A stretch of DNA of 22,153 bases from CAYPNF01 sp964411985 (GTDB taxonomy: Bacteria > Verrucomicrobiota > Verrucomicrobiia > Limisphaerales > J093). The stretch lies in the NCBI GenBank assembly GCA_964411985.1, contig CAYPNF010000094.1:1-22153 (forward strand), read 5' to 3'. Of the stretch, positions 1 through 8,145 are shown one piece after another. Both the position numbers and the translations under genes were made by a program. The notes beneath the pieces are model-generated. The model ran no database searches, was not told the DNA's origin, and saw nothing but the letters and a program-made list of their open reading frames with translations. Within the stretch, counting starts at the first letter, position 1. Each line of letters starts with the position of its first letter.

Positions 1-203
1 GACCGTTGCGAATTGAGCGGGTGGGGGGATGGTATCACCTCACGAGCCGGGGGAATGAGCGCCGGGCAGTATTCCGGGATGATAGGGATCGGGTGCATTT
101 CTGCGAGTTGCTGGAGGAGATGGTGTTCCGGTTTCGGATCCGGCTGCACGCTTATGTATTGATGGACAACCAGTACCCTCTAATCATGGAGTGGACCAGA
201 TGA
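1..203 (+). pseudogene. RAYT (REP-associated tyrosine transposase) 5' fragment, inactive
   Basis: This is the N-terminal part of a Y1/HUH transposase of the IS200-like RAYT family. It aligns without gaps to bases 1281-1475 of the complete copy in this window, with about 19 differences (roughly 90% identity by eye). The frame is open at the left edge, so the true start lies outside the window. The reading ends at a TGA at 201-203, where similarity to the full copy fades. The catalytic HUH region, MHNHYHLI in the full copy, reads MDNQYPLI here, so all three histidines are lost. The catalytic tyrosine region and C-terminal domain are absent. It is a dead remnant of an older or separate insertion upstream of the dehydrogenase gene. 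Confidence 0.85.
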
Positions 204-260
204 CGGCGATGAGGTAGGTTAAGGATAGGCCATATGGCCAGGCAGCGTTTTTAAGAGCCA

Positions 261-1205
261 ATGAAGATCGGGATCGTTGGATGCGGGATGGTGGGTTCCA
301 CGTCAGCCTTCGCTTTGGTGATGAGGGGGGTGGGGCGCGAAATTGTTTTGGTGGACACGAACCGGGCCAGGGCGGAGGCGGAAGCCAACGACATCCACCA
401 CGCGGTGCCGTTCTCGCACCCGCTGACGGTGACCGCCGGTGACTATCGGGACCTGACGGGGGCGCAGGTTGTGGTGATCGCTGCCGGGGTGGGGCAGAAG
501 CCGGGCGAGACTCGACTCCAACTGCTCCAGCGCAACGCCCTGGTGATGGGCGAGGTGGTGCCCGCGATCTTGCGGGAAGCGCCGGAGGCCATCCTGCTGG
601 TGGTGAGCAACCCGGGGGACATCCTCACGCACCTGGCGTCCCATTTTGCCGCCCGGCAGGGCGTTCCCTCGAGCCGGGTGCTCGGGTCTGGCACCCTTCT
701 GGACACGGGGAGGTTTAGGGCTTTGCTGGGCCGTCGCTATGGGGTGGACCCGCAGCACGTGCACGCGTACGTGATCGGCGAACACGGGGATTCGGAGGTG
801 CTGACCTGGTCGCAGGCCTCCATCGCCGGCATGAAGCTGGATGACTTTAGCCGAGTGCAAGGTCCGGCGCTGAGTCCCGAGGAGAAGTGCCAGATGGACG
901 GCTTGGTGCGAGGGGCGGCTTATCAGATCATCGCGGGGAAAGGGGCGACGTATTACGGGATTGGCAGCGCGGTGGCGCGGTTTGTGGACGTGCTGCTGCA
1001 TGACCAGCGGGCGATTCTCACCATCTGCAGCCGGATCGAGAACGTGTCTGGACTTGAGGGTATCACTTTGTCCCTGCCACACCTGGTGGGAGGCAGCGGC
1101 GCCCTGGCGACTATTCCTCTCCGGCTCAGCGAATCCGAGGAGCAGGCGCTCGCCCGAAGCGCCGCAGTGATCCGGGAAGCCATCTTTTCGTTGGACCTCG
1201 GCTGA
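261..1205 (+). CDS. ldh: L-lactate dehydrogenase
   Basis: This cytoplasmic NAD-dependent enzyme interconverts pyruvate and L-lactate. At 314 residues it is full length for the LDH/MDH family. The Rossmann motif GCGMVG lies at residues 7-12 and the NAD-selecting Asp is D32. The active-site loop AGVGQKPGETR carries Q79, the residue marking lactate rather than malate specificity, and R85. The substrate Arg is R151 (LLDTGRFR), the catalytic His is H175 (GEHGDSEV), and T230 matches the LDH-type Thr of the C-terminal half. One conserved site is odd: the usual NPVD motif reads NPGD at 117-120, with codon GGG where GTG would be expected. The start ATG is followed at once by a typical beta-strand (MKIGIVG). 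The upstream ribosome site is weak. The gene sits between two RAYT copies and is probably transcribed alone. Confidence 0.93.
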   Translation: MKIGIVGCGMVGSTSAFALVMRGVGREIVLVDTNRARAEAEANDIHHAVPFSHPLTVTAGDYRDLTGAQVVVIAAGVGQKPGETRLQLLQRNALVMGEVVPAILREAPEAILLVVSNPGDILTHLASHFAARQGVPSSRVLGSGTLLDTGRFRALLGRRYGVDPQHVHAYVIGEHGDSEVLTWSQASIAGMKLDDFSRVQGPALSPEEKCQMDGLVRGAAYQIIAGKGATYYGIGSAVARFVDVLLHDQRAILTICSRIENVSGLEGITLSLPHLVGGSGALATIPLRLSESEEQALARSAAVIREAIFSLDLG

Positions 1206-1213
1206 GAACCCTA

Positions 1214-1225
1214 GGGGTCACATCT
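1214..1225 (+). repeat. Left inverted end of the RAYT unit
   Basis: GGGGTCACATCT is the inverted partner of 2316-2327 with 11 of 12 bases matching. The palindrome CCCTAGGG (1209-1216) overlaps its outer edge and may be part of the recognised end structure. Confidence 0.55.
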
Positions 1226-1273
1226 CCATAGTCTACACTTGACACATTGTAGGTGTCGGGAGAATCTCCGGGA

Positions 1274-2323
1274 ATGGCCAGACCATTGCGAATCGAGCGG
1301 GTGGGGGGGTGGTATCACCTCACGAGCCGGGGGAACGAGCGCCGGGCAGTATTTCGGGATGATAGGGATCGCGCGCATTTCTGCGCGTTGCTGGAGGAAA
1401 TGGTCTTCCGGTTTCGGGTCCGGCTGCACGCTTACGTGTTGATGCACAATCACTACCATCTAATCTTGGAGTTGACCGAGCCGAATCTCAGCCGCACCGG
1501 TCAATGGCTCAACGTGAGCTATAGCGTGTGGTTTAACCGCCGGCATGGACGCAGCGGTCACCTCTTTCAAGGGCGTTTCAAATCGGTGGTGGTGGATCCC
1601 CTCCAGTGGGGTTTGGAACTGAGCCGGTATGTGCACTTGAACCCCGTGCGGGTGGCGAGCCTGGGCTTGGGTAAGAAAGATCGCCAAACAAGGCGGGCAG
1701 GAGTGCCCGAGGCCCCCGATGCCCGAGTGGTGAAGGATCGCATCGCCCAATTACGGGGATATCGATGGAGTTCGTACCGCGCTTATGTGGGCTTGGGCAA
1801 GCGGCCCGACTGGTTGGAGTGTGGGCGGGTGCTGGAATTGGGGGGAGGCAAGGAGAAAGATCGGAGCCGGAGTTATCAGGAATATGTGGAGTCGGCGGTG
1901 CGGGAAGGGGTCGCGAAGAGCCCATGGGAGGAGTTGCGGCACCAGGTGGTGCTGGGGAGTGAGGAGTTTCTCCAACAGTTGCGTGGCGACGTCAGGGGGA
2001 ATGTGCGGGAACAGCCCGGGATGAAGAGGTTGGCGCAAGCACGACCGAGGCTGGAGGTCGTGATCGCCAACCTGGAGAAGGTCAAGGGGGTGAAGTGGGA
2101 GGGGATTCGGGATCGATACGGGGACGAGGGGCGGGACCTGGTGCTGTACGTGGGGCGTCGAGCGTGTGGGTTGAAGCTGAAGGAATTGGCCGATGCGGCG
2201 GGGATGAACGACTACAAGGCTGTGTCGATCGCGATCCGGAGGTATGAAGAGCGGTTGAAGCAGAGCAAAGCCACGCGGGATCTGTTGAAAGAGGTGTGCA
2301 TAATGTCGAAGGTCGAGATTTGA
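1274..2323 (+). CDS. RAYT / IS200-like Y1 transposase with C-terminal helical domain
   Basis: This is a single-strand DNA transposase of the HUH/Y1 type, related to enzymes that process REP hairpins. The start at 1274 gives MARPLRIE, the usual N-terminus of this family, with a GGGAG ribosome site at 1258-1262. A GTG at 1253 would only add unconserved residues. The protein is 349 residues. The HUH motif is H60-Y-H62 in MHNHYHLI, and the likely catalytic tyrosine is Y119 or a neighbour in LSRYVHLNPVR. The core domain covers about residues 1-180. The rest (about 270-349, with VLYVGRRACGLKLKELADAAG) looks like a DnaA- or HTH-type DNA-binding domain often attached to long RAYTs. The frame is intact and all motifs are present, so it may be active. 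The GGAG/CTCC pair around 1259-1269 could fold over its ribosome site. Confidence 0.92.
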   Translation: MARPLRIERVGGWYHLTSRGNERRAVFRDDRDRAHFCALLEEMVFRFRVRLHAYVLMHNHYHLILELTEPNLSRTGQWLNVSYSVWFNRRHGRSGHLFQGRFKSVVVDPLQWGLELSRYVHLNPVRVASLGLGKKDRQTRRAGVPEAPDARVVKDRIAQLRGYRWSSYRAYVGLGKRPDWLECGRVLELGGGKEKDRSRSYQEYVESAVREGVAKSPWEELRHQVVLGSEEFLQQLRGDVRGNVREQPGMKRLAQARPRLEVVIANLEKVKGVKWEGIRDRYGDEGRDLVLYVGRRACGLKLKELADAAGMNDYKAVSIAIRRYEERLKQSKATRDLLKEVCIMSKVEI

Positions 2324-2327
2324 CCCC
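2316..2327 (-). repeat. Right inverted end of the RAYT unit
   Basis: AGATTTGACCCC, overlapping the transposase stop codon, is the inverted counterpart of 1214-1225. Confidence 0.55.
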
Positions 2328-2366
2328 AAAGAGACAAAGTATGACCTCCAGGACCATCCGTTCCGC

Positions 2367-3242
2367 ATGAGCAACCTCCCGTATCGAGGTCGGTTCGCGC
2401 CTTCGCCGACCGGCTACCTTCACCTCGGGCACGCACGCACTTTCTGGGTGGCCCAGGAACGGGCTCAAGCTGCTGAAGGGGTCATGGTTCTGCGCGACGA
2501 GGATATCGACGCGGTGCGCGCCAGGATGGATTTTGCCGAGGCGATGATCGAGGACATGCTTTGGCTGGGGCTCCGTTGGCAGGAGGGCCCCGATTGCGGG
2601 GGGCCGTACGGCCCCTACCAACAAAGCAAACGAGGGACGTTTTACGAGAATGCCTTCAAGAGGCTGCAGGCCGGCGGTTGGATCTACCCGTGCCGCTGCA
2701 CCCGCAAGGACGTGCTGCGAGCACTCCAGGCGCCTCACGCCACGGATGAAGGGCCAGTATACCCGGGAACCTGCAGACCGACTCCAGAATCGCCAAACCC
2801 ACTCCACCGAGCAGACGGGCGCCCACCCGCTACCTTAAGCTGGCGTTTTCGGGTCCCAGACGGCGAGAGCATCGAGTTCAGGGACGGATTCTTCGGATGG
2901 CAACGGTTTGTTGCCGGCAAGGATTTCGGAGATTTCGTGGTCTGGAGGCACGACGACCTGCCCTCGTACCAGCTGTCTGTGGTGGTCGACGACATAGCCA
3001 TGCAGATCACGGAGGTGGTGCGTGGAGCCGATCTCCTCCTCTCTACCGCTCGACAGCTCCTGCTCTATCGTGCCCTGGGCGTGTCACCCCCCGTTTTCTA
3101 CCACTGTCCACTCATGACCGATGAGGCTGGCGTCCGCCTCGCCAAGCGCCACGATGCACTTAGCCTGCGGGCCATGCGCCAGCAGGGGATCGCCCCGGAG
3201 GTGGTCAGGTCGAGGATAAGTACTGTGTCAGGCGGTGGTTGA
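2367..3242 (+). CDS. gluQ: Glutamyl-Q tRNA(Asp) synthetase
   Basis: This paralogue of glutamyl-tRNA synthetase lacks the anticodon-binding domain. The family activates glutamate and attaches it to queuosine at position 34 of tRNA(Asp). The protein is 291 residues, the usual size. The class I signature HLGH is at residues 19-22 after RFAPSPTGYL. The zinc site typical of this subfamily is visible as C109-x-C111, Y132 and C136 (YPGTC). The second signature is KRHDALSL at 260-267, which replaces KMSKS in this group. EGPDCGGPYGPYQQSKR is also characteristic. Translation starts at ATG 2367, 39 bases beyond the RAYT unit, so the promoter may lie within or be disturbed by that element. It implies that the cell makes or salvages queuosine; no queuosine biosynthesis gene is in the window. 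Confidence 0.93.
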   Translation: MSNLPYRGRFAPSPTGYLHLGHARTFWVAQERAQAAEGVMVLRDEDIDAVRARMDFAEAMIEDMLWLGLRWQEGPDCGGPYGPYQQSKRGTFYENAFKRLQAGGWIYPCRCTRKDVLRALQAPHATDEGPVYPGTCRPTPESPNPLHRADGRPPATLSWRFRVPDGESIEFRDGFFGWQRFVAGKDFGDFVVWRHDDLPSYQLSVVVDDIAMQITEVVRGADLLLSTARQLLLYRALGVSPPVFYHCPLMTDEAGVRLAKRHDALSLRAMRQQGIAPEVVRSRISTVSGGG

Positions 3243-3290
3243 GAGAGATTTCATTGGCCAGCAAGCCATAGTCAGTTCTAACATTCTCTT

Positions 3291-4529
3291 ATGCAACTGC
3301 CACGTCATAGTCTGACTGTCTTCTTGGGACTGTTGGTGATGGTACTGGCCTCCTGCAGCAAGGGGAAGACCCCGGAGCCTGGGAAGCCAGGGGCCGCCAT
3401 GCCCCCCAGAGCAGTGAAGGTGGGGAAAGCCGAGCTGCGCGGGATGGCTTCCACCATTGGGGTTACCGGGAGTCTCAGCGCTTCGGAGCAGGCGACCCTC
3501 AGCGCTAAAGTGGCTGGTCGACTGCAGGCCATGAACGTGGATGTGGGGAGCCGGGTCAAGGCGGGCGAGGTTCTGGCCCAGGTGGAACCGCGGGACTACG
3601 AATTGCGTGCCCAACAGGCTGCGGCCGCATTGGCGCAGGCACGGGTCTCTTTGGGGTTGCCCTTGGAGGGGGAAGACGATCGGGTGAACGTGGAGGATGT
3701 GAGCACAGTGAAGCAGGCTGCCGCCGTTTTGCAGGAGGCGACCAAGAGCCGGGAGCGGGTGAAGAATCTCTCTCGGTCAGGGATCGCCTCCGACTCAGAC
3801 CTTGACTCCAATGAATCGACTTATCGGGTCGCACGGGCGCGGTACGAGATTTCTCTGGAGGAGGCGAGGACGCGGCTGGCGGCGTTGGGGCAGCGGCGCG
3901 CTGAATATGACATCGCCCGCAAACAGCTGTCGGACGCCTCGTTCCGGGCTCCTTTTGACGCTGCCGTGCAGGCGCGCATAGCGAGTGTCGGCGAATACGT
4001 GGCAGTCGGAGCGCCAATCGTGAGGGTGGTGAAGACCGACCCCCTGCGCTTGCGGTTGGAGGTGCCCGAGAGAGAATCTGCCAAGGTCAAGGAAGGGCAG
4101 GCTGTCCACCTGTGGGTGGAGGGAGACACCAATGTCTTTCAAGGCCGGATCGCCCGGCTTAGTCCCGCTTTGAACGAACAGAGCCGGATCCTGCTGGTGG
4201 AGGCGGATGTTCCGGCCCAGGGCACCCTGCGTCCGGGTCTCTTTGCCCGCGCCGAGATTGTCTTGGCGGAACGTCAGGAGGTGGCGGCGGTTCCCGCTTC
4301 TGCGATCGTCACGTTTGCGGGACTGGAAAAGGTCGTCCTGGTCAAGGACGGCAAAGCTCTCGAGAGGACCGTGACCACTGGGCGCAAGGATGCCGAGTGG
4401 GTGGAGATTGTGGGGGGGGTCGCTGCAGGCGAAACGATCGTCCTCGACCCGGCGGGCCTGCGGACCGGACAGCCTGTGACTTTGGCGGAGGGAAACCTTG
4501 GGGGCTCGGGTGGGAAGTCGAAGCAGTAA
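3291..4529 (+). CDS. RND efflux periplasmic adaptor (membrane fusion protein), lipoprotein
   Basis: This is the adaptor subunit of a tripartite RND pump, linking the inner-membrane permease to an outer-membrane channel. At 412 residues it is normal for the HlyD/AcrA family. The N-terminus has a hydrophobic segment ending in the lipobox LASC (Cys19), so it should be a lipid-anchored periplasmic protein. Next comes a barrel-sandwich (lipoyl-like) half with VAGRLQAMNVDVGSRVKAGEVLA at about 66-88. An alpha-helical hairpin covers about 100-210, rich in Ala, Glu and Arg. The returning lipoyl half is SFRAPFDAAVQARIASVGEYV, followed by a beta-barrel (about 245-325) and a membrane-proximal domain. It lies 15 bases upstream of the permease gene and is certainly co-transcribed with it. 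The substrate cannot be told from sequence. No TolC-like channel gene is in the window. Confidence 0.94.
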   Translation: MQLPRHSLTVFLGLLVMVLASCSKGKTPEPGKPGAAMPPRAVKVGKAELRGMASTIGVTGSLSASEQATLSAKVAGRLQAMNVDVGSRVKAGEVLAQVEPRDYELRAQQAAAALAQARVSLGLPLEGEDDRVNVEDVSTVKQAAAVLQEATKSRERVKNLSRSGIASDSDLDSNESTYRVARARYEISLEEARTRLAALGQRRAEYDIARKQLSDASFRAPFDAAVQARIASVGEYVAVGAPIVRVVKTDPLRLRLEVPERESAKVKEGQAVHLWVEGDTNVFQGRIARLSPALNEQSRILLVEADVPAQGTLRPGLFARAEIVLAERQEVAAVPASAIVTFAGLEKVVLVKDGKALERTVTTGRKDAEWVEIVGGVAAGETIVLDPAGLRTGQPVTLAEGNLGGSGGKSKQ

Positions 4530-4544
4530 CGAGGCCTCCAATCC

Positions 4545-7500
4545 ATGCAAAAACTCGCTGAAATCTGCATCCGCCGGCCGGTCTTTGCCTCCATGATCGT
4601 CCTCACCCTGGTGGTCTTGGGGGCGGCGGGCTATTTGACCTTGCAGGTGGACCGCTTCCCTTCGGTGGATCTTCCTACCGTGCGGGTGAACACCCGGCTG
4701 GCGGGTGCCTCCCCGGCAGAAATGGAGTCGCAGGTCTCTCAACCCATCGAAGAGTCCATCAACACCATCGAGGGCATCAAGGAGTTGCGGTCGGTCAGCG
4801 GATCCGGCTCCAGTTTCGTGGTGGTGACCTTTGATTTGAAGCGGGACATCGATACCGCTGCTCAGGACGTCCGTGACCGCGTATCAGGCATGTTGCGCGA
4901 CCTGCCGCGGGATACGGATCCCCCCACCATCGCGAAAGCCGACACGGATCAGTCGCCCATCATGACCCTGGCGCTATCGGGTTCGCGTTCACGCCGCGAA
5001 CTGACAGAGATCGCCGACAAGATCGTCAAGACCCAGATCGAGCGGTCGCGTGGGGTGGGGGAGGTTAACATCATGGGTGGCTTGGAACGTTCCATCAACG
5101 TATGGGTGGACGCCGACCGCTTGGCAGCCTACCAGATCCCCATCACCGCCGTGCGCGATGCGGTGGAACGTCAGAACGCCAACAGCCCTGGCGGGAACGT
5201 TACCGGTCCCCTCAAGGAACAAACCCTGCGCACGATGGGCAAACTCACCGACATGCGGGGTTTCAACGATCTCGTAGTGGCGAACCGGGGTGGTTCCCCT
5301 ATTCGTATCCGCGATCTGGGATGGGCCGAAGATGGTACCAAGGAACCACGTTCCATCTCCCGGCTTGACGGCGTTCCTACCGTGGCGATCGACATCATTC
5401 GGCAATCCGGCGCGAACACCGTGGGGGTCATCGAAGGGGTGAAAGCGAAATTGGAGGAACTGACACAACAATTGCCTTCGGATGTGAAGTTGGAGGTGAT
5501 TCGGGATCAGTCCCGATATATTTACGAGGCGCTCCACGAGATCAAGGTGCACCTGATTCTGGGAAGCATCCTGGCCTGCCTGGTGGTGCTCCTGTTCATG
5601 CGAAGCTGGCACGCGATGGTCATCGCCGCTGTCGCTATCCCCACCTCGGTGATTTCCTCCTTCGGCATGATGAAAGCGCTGGGCTTTACCCTGAACAGCG
5701 TGACCATGCTGGCGTTGGTGTTAATGGTAGGCATCGTCATCGACGATGCCATCGTGGTGTTGGAGAACATCTTCCGGTTCGTGGAAGAGAAGAAGATGCG
5801 GGCGTTTGAGGCGGCGCGGGACGCGACGGCCGAGATTGGCCTGGCGGTGATGGCGACCACCTTCAGCCGGGGGGGGATTTTCGGGCCGGTTTCCTTCATG
5901 TCGAGCATCTCCGTACGGTTTCTGTATCAATTCGGATTGACCGCGGCGGTGGCCGTGCTCGTCAGCCTGCTGGTTTCCTTCACGTTGACCCCCATGATGA
6001 GCGCAAGGCTGCTGCATGTGAATGGGGGGGGCTCTCCCGAGCGCGCCGCCGCACCGAGGTCAAGGAGGGGCTTCTACGGGAGAATCGATCACTTCTACAC
6101 GGGCTTGCTGAAGTGGAGCGTGGAGCATCGGTGGTGGGTGGCTGGCCTCGCGCTGCTCGTGATGGTCTCCTCGGTGCCACTGTATCATCTGGTCCGGCAG
6201 GAGTATCTTCCCAGCAATGTGGACGAGGGGGAATTCGACGTGCGGGTGACTGCTCCCGAGGGGACGAGCCTGGCTGCCATCGACGAGGTCTCGTTCAAAG
6301 TGGAAAAGGAACTGCGGGCGATCCCTGGTATCCGCACCGTGCTGACCTCGGCGGGGAGCGGTTTTCTGGGGGGAGTCAACAGCTCTGGATTCTATGTGCG
6401 TCTTACTCCCCACGAGGAACGCACCTTTCGTTGGAGCAGGCTACTCCAGTGGCCTCCGTGGCGCGCTTTCCAGGGAAATTTCACTCAGCGGGAAATCCAG
6501 CAGGAGATCCGCAAGCGTCTCCGCGGCCTTTCCGATGTGCGGGTGGCCATCCGCAATCCGCAGACCTTTGTCGGTGGCGGCCCGAATTGGGATATTGATT
6601 TCGTGCTCCTGGGGCCCGAGCTGGATACGCTGAATTACTATGCGGAACGGCTGCGAACCAACGCCACGGACTTGGGCCTTTTGGACGCCGATACCACCCT
6701 CAAGCTCGATAAGCCGGAGCTGCGAGTGGAGATCGATCGCGAACGCGCGGCGAACCTGGGCGTGGATACGGAAGACATCGCCAGCGCTCTGCGCATCATG
6801 GTGGGAGGCGACCAACGCGTCACCCGATTCCGCGACGACTCCATGAACGAGGACTACGACGTCCAAGTGCGCCTCAAAGACGGCGATCGGAACGATCTCC
6901 CCACCATCTCCCGACTCTTCGTTTCCCGCGACAACGGCAGCTTGGTTCGGCTGGATAACGTCGTGAGGCTGGCCCCGACCAACACCGCTTCTCGCATCGA
7001 CCGGCTCGACCGGCAGCGTCAAGTGAGTTTGCGGGCCTCCGTGGCCCCGGGATACGCGCAGGCCGACCGCATCGCGGCGTTGCGGGCTGAAGTGGCGAAA
7101 ATGGGTTTGCCGACTGGATACTCGACGCGGGTTTCGGGCCGGGCGAGCGAGTTGGAAACGACCTTTCACGAGTTCCTCTGGGCGTTCTCGCTGTCGATCA
7201 TCCTCATGTACATTATTCTGGCGTCCCAATTCGAAAGCCTGGTTCATCCCTTCACCATCCTGCTCTCCCTGCCTATCTCCATTCCTTTTGCTTTCATCGC
7301 ACTTTTGGCTGCGGGCCAAACCATCAATCTCTATTCCGCCCTGGGCCTGCTCGTGCTCTTTGGTGTGGTGAAAAAGAACGCGATTCTCCAGATCGATCAC
7401 ATGAACAAGCTTCGGGCCGCTGGCTTGGACCGCCCTGCAGCGATCCTTCAGGGAAATCGCGAACGCCTGCGCCCGATTCTCATGACCACCCTCACCCTCA

Positions 7501-7706
7501 TCGCCGGCATGCTACCCATGGCCTTGGGCACTGGTCCCGGAGCGGAAGAGCGCCGTGCCGTGGCGGTGGTGGTGATTGGCGGCCAGACCCTGTGCCTCCT
7601 CCTCACGCTGGTTGTGACCCCCGTCGCCTATTCCCTGCTCGATGACTTGGGACAAAAACTCCGATGGCGTCGGTTTTCGCTCCAGGAACCAGAGAAGAGG
7701 ATGTAG
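4545..7706 (+). CDS. RND multidrug efflux permease (HAE1/AcrB-like)
   Basis: This proton-driven inner-membrane pump has 1053 residues, the usual size. It starts with the typical IRRPVFASMIVLTLVVLG first membrane helix, followed by a large periplasmic loop. The membrane helix MLALVLMVGIVIDDAIVV holds the proton-relay pair D400-D401, and the second-half relay lysine is in GVVKKNAILQIDHMN. A second periplasmic domain runs from about 560 to 870, followed by the final membrane bundle. One oddity is residues 441-447, SRGGIFG, in the helix after the Asp pair, where this family normally has a hydrophobic SLVAVFLP-like stretch; this is discussed as a finding. It forms an operon with the adaptor gene. 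HAE1-type exporter is a safe label, but the drug or metabolite exported is unknown. Confidence 0.95.
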   Translation: MQKLAEICIRRPVFASMIVLTLVVLGAAGYLTLQVDRFPSVDLPTVRVNTRLAGASPAEMESQVSQPIEESINTIEGIKELRSVSGSGSSFVVVTFDLKRDIDTAAQDVRDRVSGMLRDLPRDTDPPTIAKADTDQSPIMTLALSGSRSRRELTEIADKIVKTQIERSRGVGEVNIMGGLERSINVWVDADRLAAYQIPITAVRDAVERQNANSPGGNVTGPLKEQTLRTMGKLTDMRGFNDLVVANRGGSPIRIRDLGWAEDGTKEPRSISRLDGVPTVAIDIIRQSGANTVGVIEGVKAKLEELTQQLPSDVKLEVIRDQSRYIYEALHEIKVHLILGSILACLVVLLFMRSWHAMVIAAVAIPTSVISSFGMMKALGFTLNSVTMLALVLMVGIVIDDAIVVLENIFRFVEEKKMRAFEAARDATAEIGLAVMATTFSRGGIFGPVSFMSSISVRFLYQFGLTAAVAVLVSLLVSFTLTPMMSARLLHVNGGGSPERAAAPRSRRGFYGRIDHFYTGLLKWSVEHRWWVAGLALLVMVSSVPLYHLVRQEYLPSNVDEGEFDVRVTAPEGTSLAAIDEVSFKVEKELRAIPGIRTVLTSAGSGFLGGVNSSGFYVRLTPHEERTFRWSRLLQWPPWRAFQGNFTQREIQQEIRKRLRGLSDVRVAIRNPQTFVGGGPNWDIDFVLLGPELDTLNYYAERLRTNATDLGLLDADTTLKLDKPELRVEIDRERAANLGVDTEDIASALRIMVGGDQRVTRFRDDSMNEDYDVQVRLKDGDRNDLPTISRLFVSRDNGSLVRLDNVVRLAPTNTASRIDRLDRQRQVSLRASVAPGYAQADRIAALRAEVAKMGLPTGYSTRVSGRASELETTFHEFLWAFSLSIILMYIILASQFESLVHPFTILLSLPISIPFAFIALLAAGQTINLYSALGLLVLFGVVKKNAILQIDHMNKLRAAGLDRPAAILQGNRERLRPILMTTLTLIAGMLPMALGTGPGAEERRAVAVVVIGGQTLCLLLTLVVTPVAYSLLDDLGQKLRWRRFSLQEPEKRM

Positions 7707-7757
7707 AGTCGTTTTCCGCTGGCTCTTCCTGGGCGCTTGCGTCAAAAAGGCGTCGCC

Positions 7758-8141
7758 ATGTCTCGTAACCATCGAGTACCGACTGAACCGCAGGACTTCG
7801 GGCATAACCCTTTTGGGGACTTGAGCAGTGCCGGACTCCCTCCTGGTCCCACGACTCCAGAAGGCCTCCCCATCCCGGCCAAGGCACCCTCCAAGAACCG
7901 GGGTCGGGTGGATATCATTCGCCAGACTGCCGGGCGGGGAGGTAAGACGGTGACGGTGGTCACGAACTTTGTCGGGATCGGATTACCCGAGAAAGAGAAA
8001 CTAGCCAAGCAGATGCAAAAAGTCTGTGGCACGGGCGGGACCGTCAAGGAAGGACGGATTGAAATCCAAGGGGACAAGCGGGAAGAAGTCGCGCGCATCT
8101 TGACGGAAGCAGGCTTTCGCCCGGTCTTTGCCGGAGGATAA
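7758..8141 (+). CDS. SUI1/eIF1-like translation initiation factor (YciH family)
   Basis: This small (127-residue) protein has an eIF1/SUI1 fold. Bacterial YciH-type members have been linked to fidelity of initiation-codon use. The first 60 residues are a low-complexity, Pro-rich extension. The conserved core begins at about VDIIRQTAGRGGKTVTVVTNF and continues through KQMQKVCGTGGTVKEGRIEIQGD to the end, matching the basic loop and GGTVK signature of the family. I chose ATG 7758 because AAAAAGG sits 7 bases upstream; a TTG at 7737 would place the start before that site. It lies about 50 bases after the permease gene. The ribosome site of the next gene lies within its final codons, so the two are translationally coupled. 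Confidence 0.9.
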   Translation: MSRNHRVPTEPQDFGHNPFGDLSSAGLPPGPTTPEGLPIPAKAPSKNRGRVDIIRQTAGRGGKTVTVVTNFVGIGLPEKEKLAKQMQKVCGTGGTVKEGRIEIQGDKREEVARILTEAGFRPVFAGG

Positions 8142-8145
8142 ACTG

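Larger units (their letters stand above)
1214..2327 (+). mobile_element. RAYT transposase unit with inverted end sequences
   Basis: The complete transposase gene is bracketed by GGGGTCACATCT (1214-1225) and AGATTTGACCCC (2316-2327). These are inverted repeats of 12 bases with one mismatch, and weaker similarity continues inward (GACACATTGT on the left against GACATTAT on the right strand). The right copy overlaps the transposase stop codon. The unit begins 8 bases after the dehydrogenase stop and ends 39 bases before the gluQ start, so it fits neatly between two housekeeping genes. Treating these ends as the element boundaries is inference; I see no convincing target-site duplication, and IS200-like elements do not normally make one. 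Confidence 0.6.

Noticed and set aside
228..239. Perfect 12-bp palindrome GGCCATATGGCC upstream of ldh
   Set aside because: It could be an operator, but one short palindrome without a partner or known regulator is weak evidence.
1..2327. Composite transposon carrying ldh between two RAYT copies
   Set aside because: The left copy is truncated and catalytically dead, and single-strand HUH enzymes are not known to move DNA as classical composite transposons; an old duplication is simpler.
3795..4742. 315-codon minus-strand frame across the efflux adaptor and permease genes
   Set aside because: It lies opposite two well-supported genes and is a high-GC shadow frame.
7737..7757. Earlier TTG start for the SUI1-like gene
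   Set aside because: The AAAAAGG ribosome site lies after this TTG and is well spaced for ATG 7758.
8128..8145. Earlier TTG start for the PHP hydrolase
   Set aside because: It would place GGAGG inside the gene and spoil the signal peptide, which begins cleanly at ATG 8146.
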